Part shown: piece after piece, positions 26,775 to 37,917 of the stretch | Numbering within the stretch: position 1 is the stretch's first letter | Layout of the letters: each line of letters starts with the position of its first letter | Assembly: GCA_021613335.1 (NCBI GenBank) | Contig: JAJTWR010000365.1 | Location: forward strand, 1,082,501-1,146,500 | DNA: 64,000 bases | Reading direction: 5' to 3' | DNA from: Whitmania pigra | Lineage: Eukaryota > Annelida > Clitellata > Hirudinida > Haemopidae | Position numbers and translations under genes: made by a program | The notes under the pieces: generated by a model | What the model saw: the letters and a program-made list of their open reading frames with translations, nothing else | What the model was told of the DNA's origin: nothing | Databases searched by the model: none

Positions 26775-29383
26775 GCTGATAATAGTAGCTAATGAATGTT
26801 ATTGAAATAATCCATCTTTCATTTAGTGCATTAACACAAAGCCATGTTTAAGGCTGGCAGAGGAAAGACTCAGTGCACAAGCTGAAGACTTACTGGCCAG
26901 TGTAGGTTTCTTTCTTTCTTTGATTTGTTGATGACCATTTGGTAATGAACAGGTTGGCTGAATGAGTTACTTTCCTTCATGAGGTGATAATAGAAACGGT
27001 CATGTTGTGTCGTGTTCGAAACCCAGCTTGGATTTCTACAAGCGTCCTTGAGAAGGAGCACTGTGTAAATGGTTAACAAGAAGCACTAATTATACCATGT
27101 GTAAATAGATGAATTACATAAGAAGATAATTATGGTTAGTACATCAGTATAAGTTAACTGATTCCCAAAACATTATCGATATTAGCATGAGGTGATAATG
27201 GTATTGATTTATTTGTTAGTTATTTGGTTGAATTATTTATGATCTGGCATTGAATTTATTGCTGATCTTATCTTTGACCTGAAGATGTTGAACCTCGTTC
27301 CAAGCCAAAGGCTGGGTTATAGCGTTAACGGTGGCCGGGCAATCATGAAACACGTGTTCTACAAGGTTGGTGCATATTAATAACTGTAATAATTTCATTA
27401 ACTAATTAATATTTAATTAGACATTAAATGTCATCTGAAGATTGTAGTGTTTAAAGGATTATTTTCTATGCATGATTAATTAAGTCATTTTGATGTTGAT
27501 GTAAATATGTTGTGGAGCAAGAGGTATGAATTTCAAATTACTTGATGTGCCCCAAATGATTTTCTTGTTTTACGAATAAGCTATTGTAATAAGGATGTAG
27601 TTTTATTTATTTTATTTGTCAAAACAAATTGCAGGGTCATCTATGACCTTTTAAGCAAATCTGTGCAATGTTATAGGTGTTCACAAAAACAGAGTGTAAC
27701 AATAACAAGGTTAAGTGATCACTTAATTAGGAGATGATTATTGAGTTCAATGATTGAAAGGCAGAAGTTAAGAGATAATGTTGTGGAGTTAATTATGTCA
27801 AGGGGTAGAGATTTCCAAGGTTTGATGACTTAGTTGATGAAGAAGTATTGCCTATGTTTGGTGGAACATATTTCTTGTTTGTCTTGTAGACGAAGGAGGT
27901 GACCACGAGTTCTGGAAGCAAGAAACAAGGGGAATTCCTGAATTGAACAAGAATGTGAACTAATTTGCAGCAGAGGCACAGGTCACTGAAAAGCCATCTA
28001 TGTTCAAGAGTTTTGAGTCCTAGTAGTTGTAATCTGCTGTGGTGGGGCGATGCTCTGAATCCGGGAATGGCTTTTGTAAAATTATTTCGGAGTGGTCTCA
28101 ACCTCACAAATGCTTTGTGAACAGTGATATTAATGTGAGCTTTATAGGTGAGTGTGTTGTCAATGAGGACTCCAAGATCATGACTGCTATCTGATAAAGG
28201 TTTGTGAGGTGATTATATAGCTGCTCATCAGAATTTTTATGTGTGACGTCTTGATGGAGATTTGAATGCTTTTTTCAGGAGACAGTTGTAATTGCCATTT
28301 GTTGCTATATAGCACTATCTCATTGATTTCAGTTTGCAAAGAAGACTTCTGAGGAGATTTTGAGTAGAGTCTGCAATTAATTTTAATTTGATGGAGTTTT
28401 TAGTGAGTCTTTCAGCACCATATTTATACATTATTTTTATAAATGAAGAAAAGCGTGGGCCCAAGCACTGATTACATCACCGCTGCTGGATAGGCTGCTG
28501 TTCACTTTGACTGCTTGAGTTTGGCTGGATAAGAATACCTTAAGCCATGAAAGCCATAGGCTTGAAGTTTGATCAGCCACTTTTGATGAGGCACTGAATT
28601 GAACCCCGTCAAAATAGATGTCGGTGCCCTGGTGCATTGACATGGACCAGTCATTTGCATATTCAATGAGATTTGTGCATGTTGGTCTGGAGTTAAGAAA
28701 GCCATGTTGTTCAGGTGTCATAAGATTTCTAGGTAACACAAGATGTCTTTGTTAATAATCCTCGCCATTGCTCGACGGCAAGAGGATGCGAGAGATATCG
28801 GTCAGTAGTTACCAGGGTCAGAAATGGCACCTTTTTATGTATAGGGGTTATATGAACAGATCTTCAATCATGGAATAGTCTGTGCAAGTTGAAGGAGAAA
28901 TTGAAAATATGGCAGAGTGGCAAGCAGACTGGCAGCACAATTTTTTTTATCTTATTACACTAACATTAATTGTAATTATTTAAATACATTTAGTTGTAAA
29001 AGGTAGATCTGAATTAGAGCATCATAGTATCAAGTCATCTTATTGGCAACTTAGTTCCTCTTCTAATTAGCTACATTTCCATAATTTATTAATTATATTC
29101 CAGGATATCGATTGGACTGCCTTGTATCAAAAACGTCTCCATCCACCAAAACGATTTCTCACGAAGTACTGGGTAAGTAAAATGCCCAAACTTAAACGAA
29201 TTACAAATTCATAGGCTTAAATATAAAACTGAAGTGATATAGGTCAAAATGTAGGTTAAACCAAAGTAAAATAATAACTTGTCATTACGAACACATTGGC
29301 TTAAAGGTTCATCTTTGCAGAAAGATTATTCTGAGAATGAAACTTATCGGAATAGAAGCTTCTACGTCAAGCCTCCTTTATAA
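23548..29383 (+). CDS. Coiled-coil/Cys-Pro-rich protein fused to a divergent AGC-type kinase
   Basis: Eight exons: 23548-24717, 25011-25175, 26009-26163, 26416-26638, 26827-26901, 27285-27365, 29104-29172, 29321-29383. All introns are GT-AG and the frame is kept throughout, giving 666 residues. Residues ~80-232 are coiled coil, ~235-255 an acidic run, and ~270-375 Cys/Pro-rich with three copies of a CMTNCEPREYPR-like repeat. The kinase domain starts near 380. It shows a G-loop RRGYFAEV (canonical GxGxxG mostly lost), K406 in MYVIK, HRD at 496-498, DFD at 516-518 in place of DFG, CPE in place of APE, and an AGC-style end (QRLGY, DIDWTALYQKRLHPP). The activation-lobe region after LLTAK is about 15 residues short, and there is no hydrophobic-motif tail. 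It most resembles the PKG/PKA/STK32 side of the AGC group, without cyclic-nucleotide domains. Activity is doubtful; it may be a pseudokinase. Confidence 0.85.
26940..27080 (+). repeat. tRNA-like SINE copy (in kinase intron)
   Basis: An A-box-like TTGGCTGAATGAG is followed by ACGGTCATGTTGTGTCGTGTTCGAAACCCAGC, where GTTCGAAACCC resembles a pol III B box. The same block, diverged, occurs near 30890-31015 and 58440-58580. Confidence 0.6.
27640..28940 (-). mobile_element. Decayed CR1-like RT element in kinase intron
   Basis: Minus-strand pieces in order: GAISDPGNY-PISLAS near 28830-28770; TPEQHGFLNSRPTCTNLIEY...NDW at 28739-28600; VFLSSQTQAVKVNSS at about 28540; DLGVLIDNTLTYKAHI at about 28170; then RLRPLRNNF...LQLLGLKTLEHRWLFSDL at 28107-27960. 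These are consecutive RT landmarks of a CR1/Jockey-type element, with the catalytic region deleted and many stops. It sits in the intron between kinase exons 6 and 7, antisense to the gene. Confidence 0.75.
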
Positions 29384-30164
29384 CGTTCGTAAGAATTCTA
29401 TCCTCGCTCGTCAAATTGTAAATGTAAGGAAATTATACATGAATTATTTATTCACTCATTGATTGTTGTGAAGACTTTTTTGATTGATTGGTAAATATTA
29501 CACTTGCAAATACTTAACTTTGCTAAGACAATTTCTTGCACAATCCAAGCTCCAGAGATGCCTATTCATATCTCTCAGATGTGATGCAACTCTAATCAAA
29601 TTTTGTTTATAAAAATGCTTTTTATCTGACTTTACTGACTTAATTGGGATTCTACATTCAGAAACTCAATGTTCTTTAGGTCCAGATACTGATACTAACA
29701 AAATCATTCTTCACAAAATGATAAGAGTATTTGTCATTCGTAGAATTACCAGTGGGACTCCTCATATGATTGTGTTATTGTTGTCGACTGCTTTCCATGT
29801 GTGCAGAAGAAGGGACCACGATGCATGGGAATGCCATCCTCACAAAATACAAAATCAGACACCCACAATGTATGGCAAATTGTTGGACCCACATCGCTAG
29901 AGGTCACTCGAAGGAAACTTTAATGTAGATTGTATAAAATTATTTATTTTTATGACTGCATTTATCTAATTGATACAGCATCAACAAAATGTGACTTATT
30001 ACAGACTATTTTGTTTTTTTTTTTAAATTTATTTTTTTAACATTAAAAGAGAATAAATCCGAGCAGGACTTAAGGTCGTTTATTGATCGCTGATCTGTAT
30101 CGAAACGCAAACATCTGATGAATCAAACAGAACATCTAGGGAAATGAACCTTCCTCTGAATTTC

Positions 30165-31568
30165 TCATTTGCTCTGAGGTTTCCAAGACTCAACTTTTGG
30201 CCTGGTTGTACTGTAGGGGTAGTACATGAGCCCAGGCCTGCCAGTCACATTCTCCTTGTGTGGTTGCATCCATTTGTACTTCACGAGGTTTGCTTTCGTT
30301 GGAGGCTCATCAGATATGTAGTGGAGCCATCTGTGCCTTTGAAATGTTAGGAAGACATTTTATCGAAGTAAATTATGGATTAAAGAGTTTGATAAGTTAC
30401 TTTGTGCATTATATTATACAAAGTGTTTGCTAAAAGCTCTTATCCATTTTTCATTATGTAATACAAAAATAGTAAATGTAATAAAATTAAATTTGATGTC
30501 AAAATCCCTCTTGCTGCTCTTAAGCTCTCAGTCAAGTCAAGTTTTACTGGTAACTTTGCCCAAAAAAGAGGATAGAAAGAAATGGTTTGATAAAGCGAAG
30601 TTTGTTATATCCAGAAATTGTCAATATTATCATTACTCAATGGCCAAGCATTGCAAAAATCTGAAGGTGGTGCCATAAATGTGGCATTGAATTTGGATTT
30701 CTATGCAAAAAAGAATTAAGTTATGCAAAGACTGAACTTTTGGCAAAATTATAATGTCAGCATCAACATTTATAAATATAGTTAGCTTTCATGTCTCGAC
30801 TTGAGTTGCTTTAAGAGCGTTTAATTCTTAGGAAAACATTTGTGACCTGTTAAGGAAACCAACTAAACTATAAATAGAATTGATCTGTGGGTTGGCCAAG
30901 TTGGGTAGCGAGTGCTGGTAATAACTGGTTGTGTTGTGTTCACAACCCAATCTTCATTGCCGGGGAGCCCGCTCGAGCAGGGACTCTATATGAATGGTCG
31001 CATCCTGCCTGGATACATAAGGCTCTCAAAAAATTGGATAAATACAAATACAATGACTAAAAATTCTTCGTGGGATAAAGTGGAAGTAACAATCATATGC
31101 CCATTGTTAATGTAAGAAAGTGATTTGAAAGTGTTTGACTCACCATTCTGGGGGAATTTGACTAGCATCATAATCCCATCCAAATTTCTTATCGTTGTAA
31201 TAAACCCATCTGCTTCGTCCTGTTGGTTAATTAGAGCTAAATAATAATTTTGGGCACTTTTAGCAAATGCGTTATTAAGAAGTGGATTATTACCCATGAA
31301 GTATAGCTTGTTCTGGTAATATTTATTGCCGAAGTCATCGGTTCCAACCAGAGTGCCCCATTTAAGTTCATCAGTTCTAAATGTAAAATTCAGTACGTTT
31401 ATGAAATTTGTGTGTGGCTGGCTTAGTGTTAATGATCATAGTCTTGCGTATTCCAAAGAGCTCAATTTTGAATAGAAAATACCTAAAGATCTGTAAAAAC
31501 GATCCGACCACACCATGCTCTCTTACTGCATTTTTAAAATGCTTAAGCTTTTGCAAATAAACAGACAT
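30165..31568 (-). CDS. NDUFA12: NADH dehydrogenase 1 alpha subcomplex subunit 12
   Basis: Four exons on the minus strand: 31568-31483, 31376-31294, 31219-31144, 30336-30165. All are GT-AG and in frame, giving 138 residues (human is about 145). The protein is an accessory subunit of mitochondrial complex I at the junction of matrix arm and membrane arm. Family landmarks are MSVYLQKLKHFKNAVREHG, RTDELKWGTLVGTDDFGNKYY, RSRWVYYND, PPEWHRWLHY, and the C-terminal KENVTGRPG...YYPYSTTRPKVESW. The start is the ATG at 31568, which matches the family N-terminus. AATAAA on the minus strand at 30084-30079 lies about 80 bases past the stop. It converges with the kinase gene. A hAT element begins 328 bp upstream of the start codon. 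Confidence 0.95.
30888..31018 (+). repeat. tRNA-like SINE copy (in NDUFA12 intron 3)
   Basis: TTGGCCAAGTTGGGTAGCGAG...GGTTGTGTTGTGTTCACAACCCAATC aligns with the 26940 and 58440 copies. Its 3' part (GGGGAGCCCGCTCGAGCAGGGAC...ATGGTCGCATCC) aligns with the partial copy at 47705. Confidence 0.55.
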
Positions 31569-31895
31569 CCTCACTGAAGGTCGAAAACTTTAGTGAAATG
31601 TAAACAATGATATCGAAATATGGAGATGGGCAAATTAGATGTATAAATGTTTAAGTGTTTTAAATAATTCTGTGCTTAAATATAAATTTTAAACAATTTA
31701 CAATAGTTTCTTAAGTATAAATGCGCAACAGTTGACTTTTGTAAATTAGCTTAATTTAACATTTTAGCAAATTTATTTATTAAAAACATAGCATTATTGT
31801 TTTGTTTCTCACAACTAAAAAATGGAACATTGATAGCTGTTAGTCTGCGTTGCTCGACATTAATACTTCTTGACCAATAATGATTGCCTTATGCC

Positions 31896-33206
31896 CAGTG
31901 TTGTGCAGTATCGAATTACATGTAATTCGTTACTGTAATTAATTACATTTTTTGGTAATTTTTACTTGTAACAGTTACAAAAAATTTTTTTTACTTTTAC
32001 TTGTAACAAATTACTATTTTCGGTCATACTTTTAATTCGTTACCTTTTTTGCACAAGACGTTACAAAGTAACATAAATAAAATTTTAAAATAAAATAAAC
32101 TAATTTAAAATTAAAATTCTAGATTGTTATTCTTTGGTTTGTTCGAAAACCTTCTTCTTTCCCATCATCGCTCATTTGTTATTGTTGTTATCGCCGGTCG
32201 TTTCTGTTAAATCGGAAATTGTTGATTAGTCATACCGAAGCTTTTTTAATATATAATATTGTATACATATAATAATATAAGATTTAATATATTCTAGTAT
32301 GGATTCATTTGAAGCCAGTTTGATTGTCGTTAGCGAAGATAAGAGAAATAAGGGTGAAGATAGTCAGTGGCCGTATTTGAACAAAATGTTCAGATTTCAA
32401 TCAAAGGAAAATCATATAGATATGCATGCCTACTCTGCCAACAAAAAAAAACTATATGTTCAGCATATGAAGGTTCTTCATCTAACTTGAAGAAGCACGT
32501 GGAACGCATGCATCCAACAGAAGTTAAGGAATATGGGATATCTGTTGCCAACGGTTGTCAAGCTTCATGAGAAACTGGTAGCCAGAGTAGCATCTTCTAA
32601 TTCAGCAATGGTGGACGAGCTGAAAGCATCTCATTCATCTGATGCTGACAGTGTTGAAGACAGTTTCTTCAATTGCACAAGGTCAAGTGATATTCTGATG
32701 CAGTATCTTCAAGACCGATCAGATGACATGAACATTATTTATCCAGTTGAACGCTCCTCTGCCAGCTAGTGCAGCTGTTTAACGCTTATTCAGCTCTGCT
32801 GGTATGAACAGCCGAAGGACCATAATGAGTGACAAACTATTCGAGGACAAAATTAACAAATGCTTGTGATTGTAATAAATAATAATAATAAAAACACCAA
32901 AAGAATGCATTAGTTCAAATGTTATCACTTAATGACTGTTAATACTAGCAGTTAATACCAATAATTGTTTTAACGTTAATAGAAACAATTCCTTTTAAAT
33001 AATACGGAATGATGTATGATCACAATAATGGCGGCATCAAAGTTACTTGTAATTTTTACTTAAAAGTAACTTTTGGATGCTGTAACTTTTTACTTTTAAT
33101 TGAGTAACTTTTTGAGACAATACTCTTACTTATACTTAAGTAGCTTTTTGAGCTATTACTTTTACTTGTAACTAATTACCGAAATTAGGTAATTTTTACA
33201 ACACTG
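31896..33206 (+). mobile_element. Internally deleted hAT transposon with intact TSD
   Basis: The element starts CAGTGTTGTG and ends with its inverted copy ACAACACTG. It is flanked by a perfect 8-bp duplication, CTTATGCC, at 31888-31895 and 33207-33214; both features are diagnostic of hAT. Subterminal DNA is full of GTAATTAC/TTACTTGTAAC motifs. Inside, 32299-32570 codes a BED finger (YRYACLLC, SSSNLKKHVERMHP) split by a frameshift near 32400. About 32752-32870 codes the hAT C-terminal dimerisation motif (PLPASAAV-RLFSSAG...MSDKLFEDK) with a stop inside. The central catalytic region is missing, so it is non-autonomous. Confidence 0.92.
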
Positions 33207-33529
33207 CTTATGCCTTTCAATTTAAGCAGAATCATTGTGAATTTGTGGTGTCAGAAATTGAATAACGATTTTTAAAATAATTTTATTCGTCCGTTTAGGT
33301 AACTTCGTAAACAATTCATCAAAGAAAGAGAGATGCCACTTTTCCCTGCTCACTGGTTCCAGTGTATCTTCTTACACGTCAAAGTGTTCTAGTTCAGCCA
33401 CTAACAGGCATCGTTTGTACCTCACAAAGTTTTTAGATTCATTCGCAAATTTGCAACGGACAAATTATCCATAATGTTGAACATACGAGCAGTATGTATA
33501 TTTTTAGTTAAGAATAACTTTTTGATTTG

Positions 33530-34310
33530 TAGTGGACCAGTACTACTGGTTGTCAAAGCTGTTAAAATCACAGTATTGGTAATATGACAATCTTAACGGT
33601 GTTGGTATCACCGATAATTTTTGGAGCTAGCGATACTATATACCAATACTTTTTTTCGAACATTTTAAAATTATACAAATCCAAGGCTTGCTACGACATT
33701 GAAGACATAGGTGCATTGATAAAGAAAGAATATAAAAAAATTGGATGGCTAAATTTGATCAAACGCTAGAGCACATTTCTTCGCCGCTTTTTTGCAATAA
33801 GAGACAACGATTAGATGCTGTTGTTAGTCTGGGTGAGGTTTTCAGAAATTTGACCGACACAACTTCAAATTTAGTCTCTTAATCGATATCCATGCATTAT
33901 AAAGTTGTGTGCAGCCCTCAATACTTGCAATGGAGAGATGATTTTCACTAGATGGCAGGATATTTTCACCATTACCAAAGACTATGACGAGTGAACATTC
34001 TGAAATGTTATTGTTTCTGCGTCGAGAAAAATGGTAAACATCTTTATCATTTTTTAAAACTAGTTTCATGTTCCAATACACTTTTTGGTTTTATTAAATA
34101 ACGTTTGAGTTGATATTACTTCAGAGGTATGTTATTAATGGGTAGGATAAAGTATTGCCAAAAGCATTAGTATTACCAATATCATATTGGCAATATGAAT
34201 ATGAACCAAATTATTGGCAATACCAGCTCTTTGCTCTTTGGAATGATTAATTGTTTTGGTATACCGTATTGGCAATACTTACATAAACAATTAGATCACC
34301 CTAGTAGAAA
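33530..34310. mobile_element. Possible non-autonomous DNA transposon with TATTGG repeats
   Basis: TATTGGTAATA or TATTGGCAATA motifs recur at both ends in both orientations (near 33575, 33600 and 34150-34280). This is the pattern of subterminal transposase sites. No clear inverted termini or duplication found; two short ORFs inside match nothing I know. Confidence 0.35.
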
Positions 34311-34715
34311 AAAGTTTTTATTAAGGAATAACAATTTTCTATTGTATCATTTGATGATTTGAAGTAATTACGAATAATTTCATCCAGTCTTATAAAATTT
34401 TTAATTTTTGAAGTTATTTGCAAAAACCTCGAAAATTTTCAAAGAAAAGAATAATTTAACAAATTTTATTTGTTCGTTGTTGCCACTGTAACAAAATCTT
34501 TATTAGCTTGAGAAAGACAAAAAACTCAATAAATAAAAAAAGACAAAAAAAGTCAATAATTAATACCAAATAAATTAGATAGAAAAATTAAGTATGCAAA
34601 CGATTTTGAAAATATGTTAAGAGAAAGTTTTAAGGACTTCAAAAGTAACAAGCTTTACTTCAACAGCACCACCTTACAAATCTTCTCAAGTTACAGTTCC
34701 ACTTTGGATGTTTTT

Positions 34716-37076
34716 CTACAATAACAAAGACAAAAACGATTCGAGTTTCTGTCTGAATGAAAGAGGACATTTGGAATCTATGTCATTTTTGTCAATTTGA
34801 CCTAGTTTCACTTGGTATTTCATTAGGTTTTTGGGTTGAACATAGGGCAGATAGTTTTTGGCCTCTTCGCATTTGTTGTACTTTATGCATAAATCAATAA
34901 GCACCTCGAATGGAAAGCTTTCGTTATTTAAAAGTTTGTCAAGTTCTGCCCAATCTCCTTTTTCAACCAGTGATCGAACTCTCATTGACCATGTCTTTTT
35001 ATCTGATATTCCAAATTCCTTTCTTAGTTGTTCAAAATGATTGACGTTGCCGTTAATTAGAAGATCATGAAGTGTTTCATTAAGGGTTTTGTTGAAAAAT
35101 GTCCTGCCTAATTCCAGCTCAAGTTTTAGTTGACATCTCATAAGTTCGATTTGTTCTTCGGTGAGTTTAGTAAAAGTATCTTTTTTTGCCATTTCGAATG
35201 CTTTTTGTGCCCCAATTAAGTTACTGATTTTCTCATTATAACTTTGATTATTTTCATAACTCTTGGCCGCTTTACGTAGAGCATCTTCAAAATGATTATC
35301 AGGTAAATAAAAATGAGATGCAAAATGAGATGAAATTGTTGGAAACCGACTGATGGTTTTAAGGAACTGATGCGACTCAAGCGTATTTTTCAAATGATCG
35401 AAAAGTAATGAGGCTAGATCATGATTGCCACATTCAATGGCCTTTGACAAAGCTTCAACTCCTCCATTGAGTGCCATCAATAAAGACATCTGCCCAGTTG
35501 CACTTGGATCAAAATGTATCAGGCCCAAAGCAAGTTTTGATCTATTGCATTCAATGGCCTTGTTTATGATCTTTGTGTATGATATTTCACTAATGTAGGT
35601 AAGTTTTGTGGAAATAGCTTCTAGCAGTTGATCGTCACCTATTTTAGAAAATTGAATCATGTCACAAGCCCATCTAAATAAAACTTTGCTGGTTCCCTTG
35701 TTGCTGGGTGTTTTCAAATATTTACAAACTTCAAATGCAAACCAAAACAACTTTCTCGTCATTAGCCTTTCTATAAGAATTTCCAATGTTAAATGATTTA
35801 GCTGGGCGACAGTGAGGACAATCCCAACAGATCTAAGCTCATTAAGTATCCTCAATTTCTGACACATATCCTCAACATTTTCTTGTCTCTGGTAACTTAG
35901 AAAACGCTTTCCAAAGGCAGCAGCTCTCAACAAAGCTTTTTGATTTTCTGAATCAAATTCATAACTTGCTGCTTTTAGGCAGCCTAAAGAGGCTTTCAGA
36001 AGATCATCCTTAATTATTTTAATGTATTCATACGATCTCTTTTTCTCTTCACGAGACAATTTAGAAGCTTCAAACAGCATAATTTCTGGCGTGACTGCCC
36101 CAATTCTAAAAACATTCTCTAATTCCTTAGGAACCTTTTGGAGAAACTCCGTTACTGTTTCGCCGACAATCCTAATTCCATCTCTCTCAGGAACCATATG
36201 AAAGGGATTGTAAAACTCAAATTTCACACTATTCTTTGTAGATCCTACCAGAAGAAGATGATCACTCCACTTGGCGACAACGGCATTTTTTCCACACCAG
36301 ACTAATTGATCAGGTTTTGTCAAATTTCCAGTGTCAAATTCACAATAAGTTTCCTTTAAGTCAGAGGATCCAATCCACAAAATTCCAAGGTTTGTAAACA
36401 AGGCAAGATATCTGTTTTCTAATGAAACATTCATTTCTGTATAAAAAACATTCGGGTCTGTTTTTATAATTCTTTGTTTGCTTGAGATACCAGCTGTGTC
36501 CATCGTGCAAATATCGGCTTTTTTAGCAGCTAGTATTCGAAAATTTGAACCAGTGTTAACGACGCACCAACAACTCGCAGCTACTGTATGGTCAGAGAGA
36601 TCAGTAAGACACTCCAACGTAACATTGTAAATATCAGTCACGAGATAAAATCGATTGGTAGATGTCAGAACAATAACACCTGTCGAATCATTAGAAGTCG
36701 TGAATATTTTTCCGTCAATTACTTTGGCTTCGTTTGCATCTTTGCCCATGCTAAAATGTCCCTTAGTTTGTCCAAAAATATTATAAATCAGAACGTGGCC
36801 ATCCTCCTGTAAACAAAGCAATTCCTCGTTGCTCGACCACCCCATTTTCACCATCCTCCCGCCATTCCATTCAATCGTCTCCATTTGTTTTCCAGTTGCT
36901 GAAAATATGTCGATTTTAAATCTAGTCGCTTGAAGCGATTTTTCCATTAAGGCTATAGGACCTCCATAGGAAGATGCCGCGACAATATAATTTGTCAGAT
37001 CAACATTCCAATGCATGGGTGAAAGCAGAACTTTTCTATACAAAACGTCGCCTAATAACTTCCATTCTCGAGCCAT
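34716..37076 (-). CDS. VPS16: Vacuolar protein sorting-associated protein 16
   Basis: One uninterrupted 786-codon frame. The ATG at 37076 (MAREWKLLGDVLYRK) is chosen because VPS16 proteins start just before this LGD-x-x-YRK block; an upstream in-frame ATG at 37130 would add 18 residues. VPS16 is a core subunit of the HOPS and CORVET tethering complexes that drive endosome and lysosome fusion, binding VPS33 through its C-terminal solenoid. Visible are the N-terminal propeller signature (YGGPIALM, GWSSNEELLCLQEDG, GHFSMGKD, RYLALFTNLGILWIGSSDLKE) and the C-terminal helical half (LLRAAAFGKRFL, LSKAIECGNHDLA, KTWSMRVRSLVEKGDWAELDKL). No introns, unlike its neighbours. AATAAA lies on the minus strand near 34504-34499. 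Confidence 0.95.
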   Translation of the reverse strand: MAREWKLLGDVLYRKVLLSPMHWNVDLTNYIVAASSYGGPIALMEKSLQATRFKIDIFSATGKQMETIEWNGGRMVKMGWSSNEELLCLQEDGHVLIYNIFGQTKGHFSMGKDANEAKVIDGKIFTTSNDSTGVIVLTSTNRFYLVTDIYNVTLECLTDLSDHTVAASCWCVVNTGSNFRILAAKKADICTMDTAGISSKQRIIKTDPNVFYTEMNVSLENRYLALFTNLGILWIGSSDLKETYCEFDTGNLTKPDQLVWCGKNAVVAKWSDHLLLVGSTKNSVKFEFYNPFHMVPERDGIRIVGETVTEFLQKVPKELENVFRIGAVTPEIMLFEASKLSREEKKRSYEYIKIIKDDLLKASLGCLKAASYEFDSENQKALLRAAAFGKRFLSYQRQENVEDMCQKLRILNELRSVGIVLTVAQLNHLTLEILIERLMTRKLFWFAFEVCKYLKTPSNKGTSKVLFRWACDMIQFSKIGDDQLLEAISTKLTYISEISYTKIINKAIECNRSKLALGLIHFDPSATGQMSLLMALNGGVEALSKAIECGNHDLASLLFDHLKNTLESHQFLKTISRFPTISSHFASHFYLPDNHFEDALRKAAKSYENNQSYNEKISNLIGAQKAFEMAKKDTFTKLTEEQIELMRCQLKLELELGRTFFNKTLNETLHDLLINGNVNHFEQLRKEFGISDKKTWSMRVRSLVEKGDWAELDKLLNNESFPFEVLIDLCIKYNKCEEAKNYLPYVQPKNLMKYQVKLGQIDKNDIDSKCPLSFRQKLESFLSLLL

Positions 37077-37917
37077 TTTATTGAATCTACTTTTGATAAG
37101 CAATAGCGCTTTATGCGGTAGTAGCTGCATTGTAGATGTGTGATAAAAAATAAAGAAGGGAGGTGTACCAAATATAAATTTAAAAATTTATTGAAATTTG
37201 TAAAATTTTAAAAACCACTTTTGAAAGCCTTTTAAAAGAAATGTAAGAACAAGACATTTACAACACACCGTCAGTTCAGGTAGTCATTTGTTCCACCCAA
37301 AACATTTCATGCGTAACCATCAAGCAACCTTGCGTGATGAAAAGATATCCATAAAGTGTCAATTGCTTCGAATCGAATGAATTTGGATAATTACGATGTT
37401 TTAATTAATTAAGGTTGAATTTTCTTAAAACTCCCAAAGCTATTATTATTCCATTCAAGAACTCTGATCTTCATTTGATAGTGTAAATGTAAATAATTTT
37501 GAGTTAAAAACATAAGTGCATGATTAATTTCCTAAAAACCTTTTTTTTAAACTTTTTGTTTATATTTATTATGAATCACTCGTAACGGAAACAAAAATTT
37601 GCGAGAGAGAAGGAAAATCATCCTCATCTGGTACATTTGTAACCTATTCAACAGCCTTAGCTGTCATTGCTACATCTCTGAACTCTGTCCTATTCATCCT
37701 ACCACTGCCTCTATCATTTCCTCTGCCACCTTCCAAAACGAGATCACCCACATGATATCAAGTAAAATCAAGAAAACAAATTGATGGAGACATTTGAGAC
37801 CGTTTTTAAAAGCTTTATTGATCTTTACATCATAAAAACAAACTTCCTGGAATAATGCATGAACTGAGGGTCATAATTAGATTAACTTTGAATTCCTATA
37901 AAATCTTTTGTTCTCAT

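Noticed and set aside
30986..31297. 103-codon minus frame
   Set aside because: It is the intron read-through after NDUFA12 exon 2.
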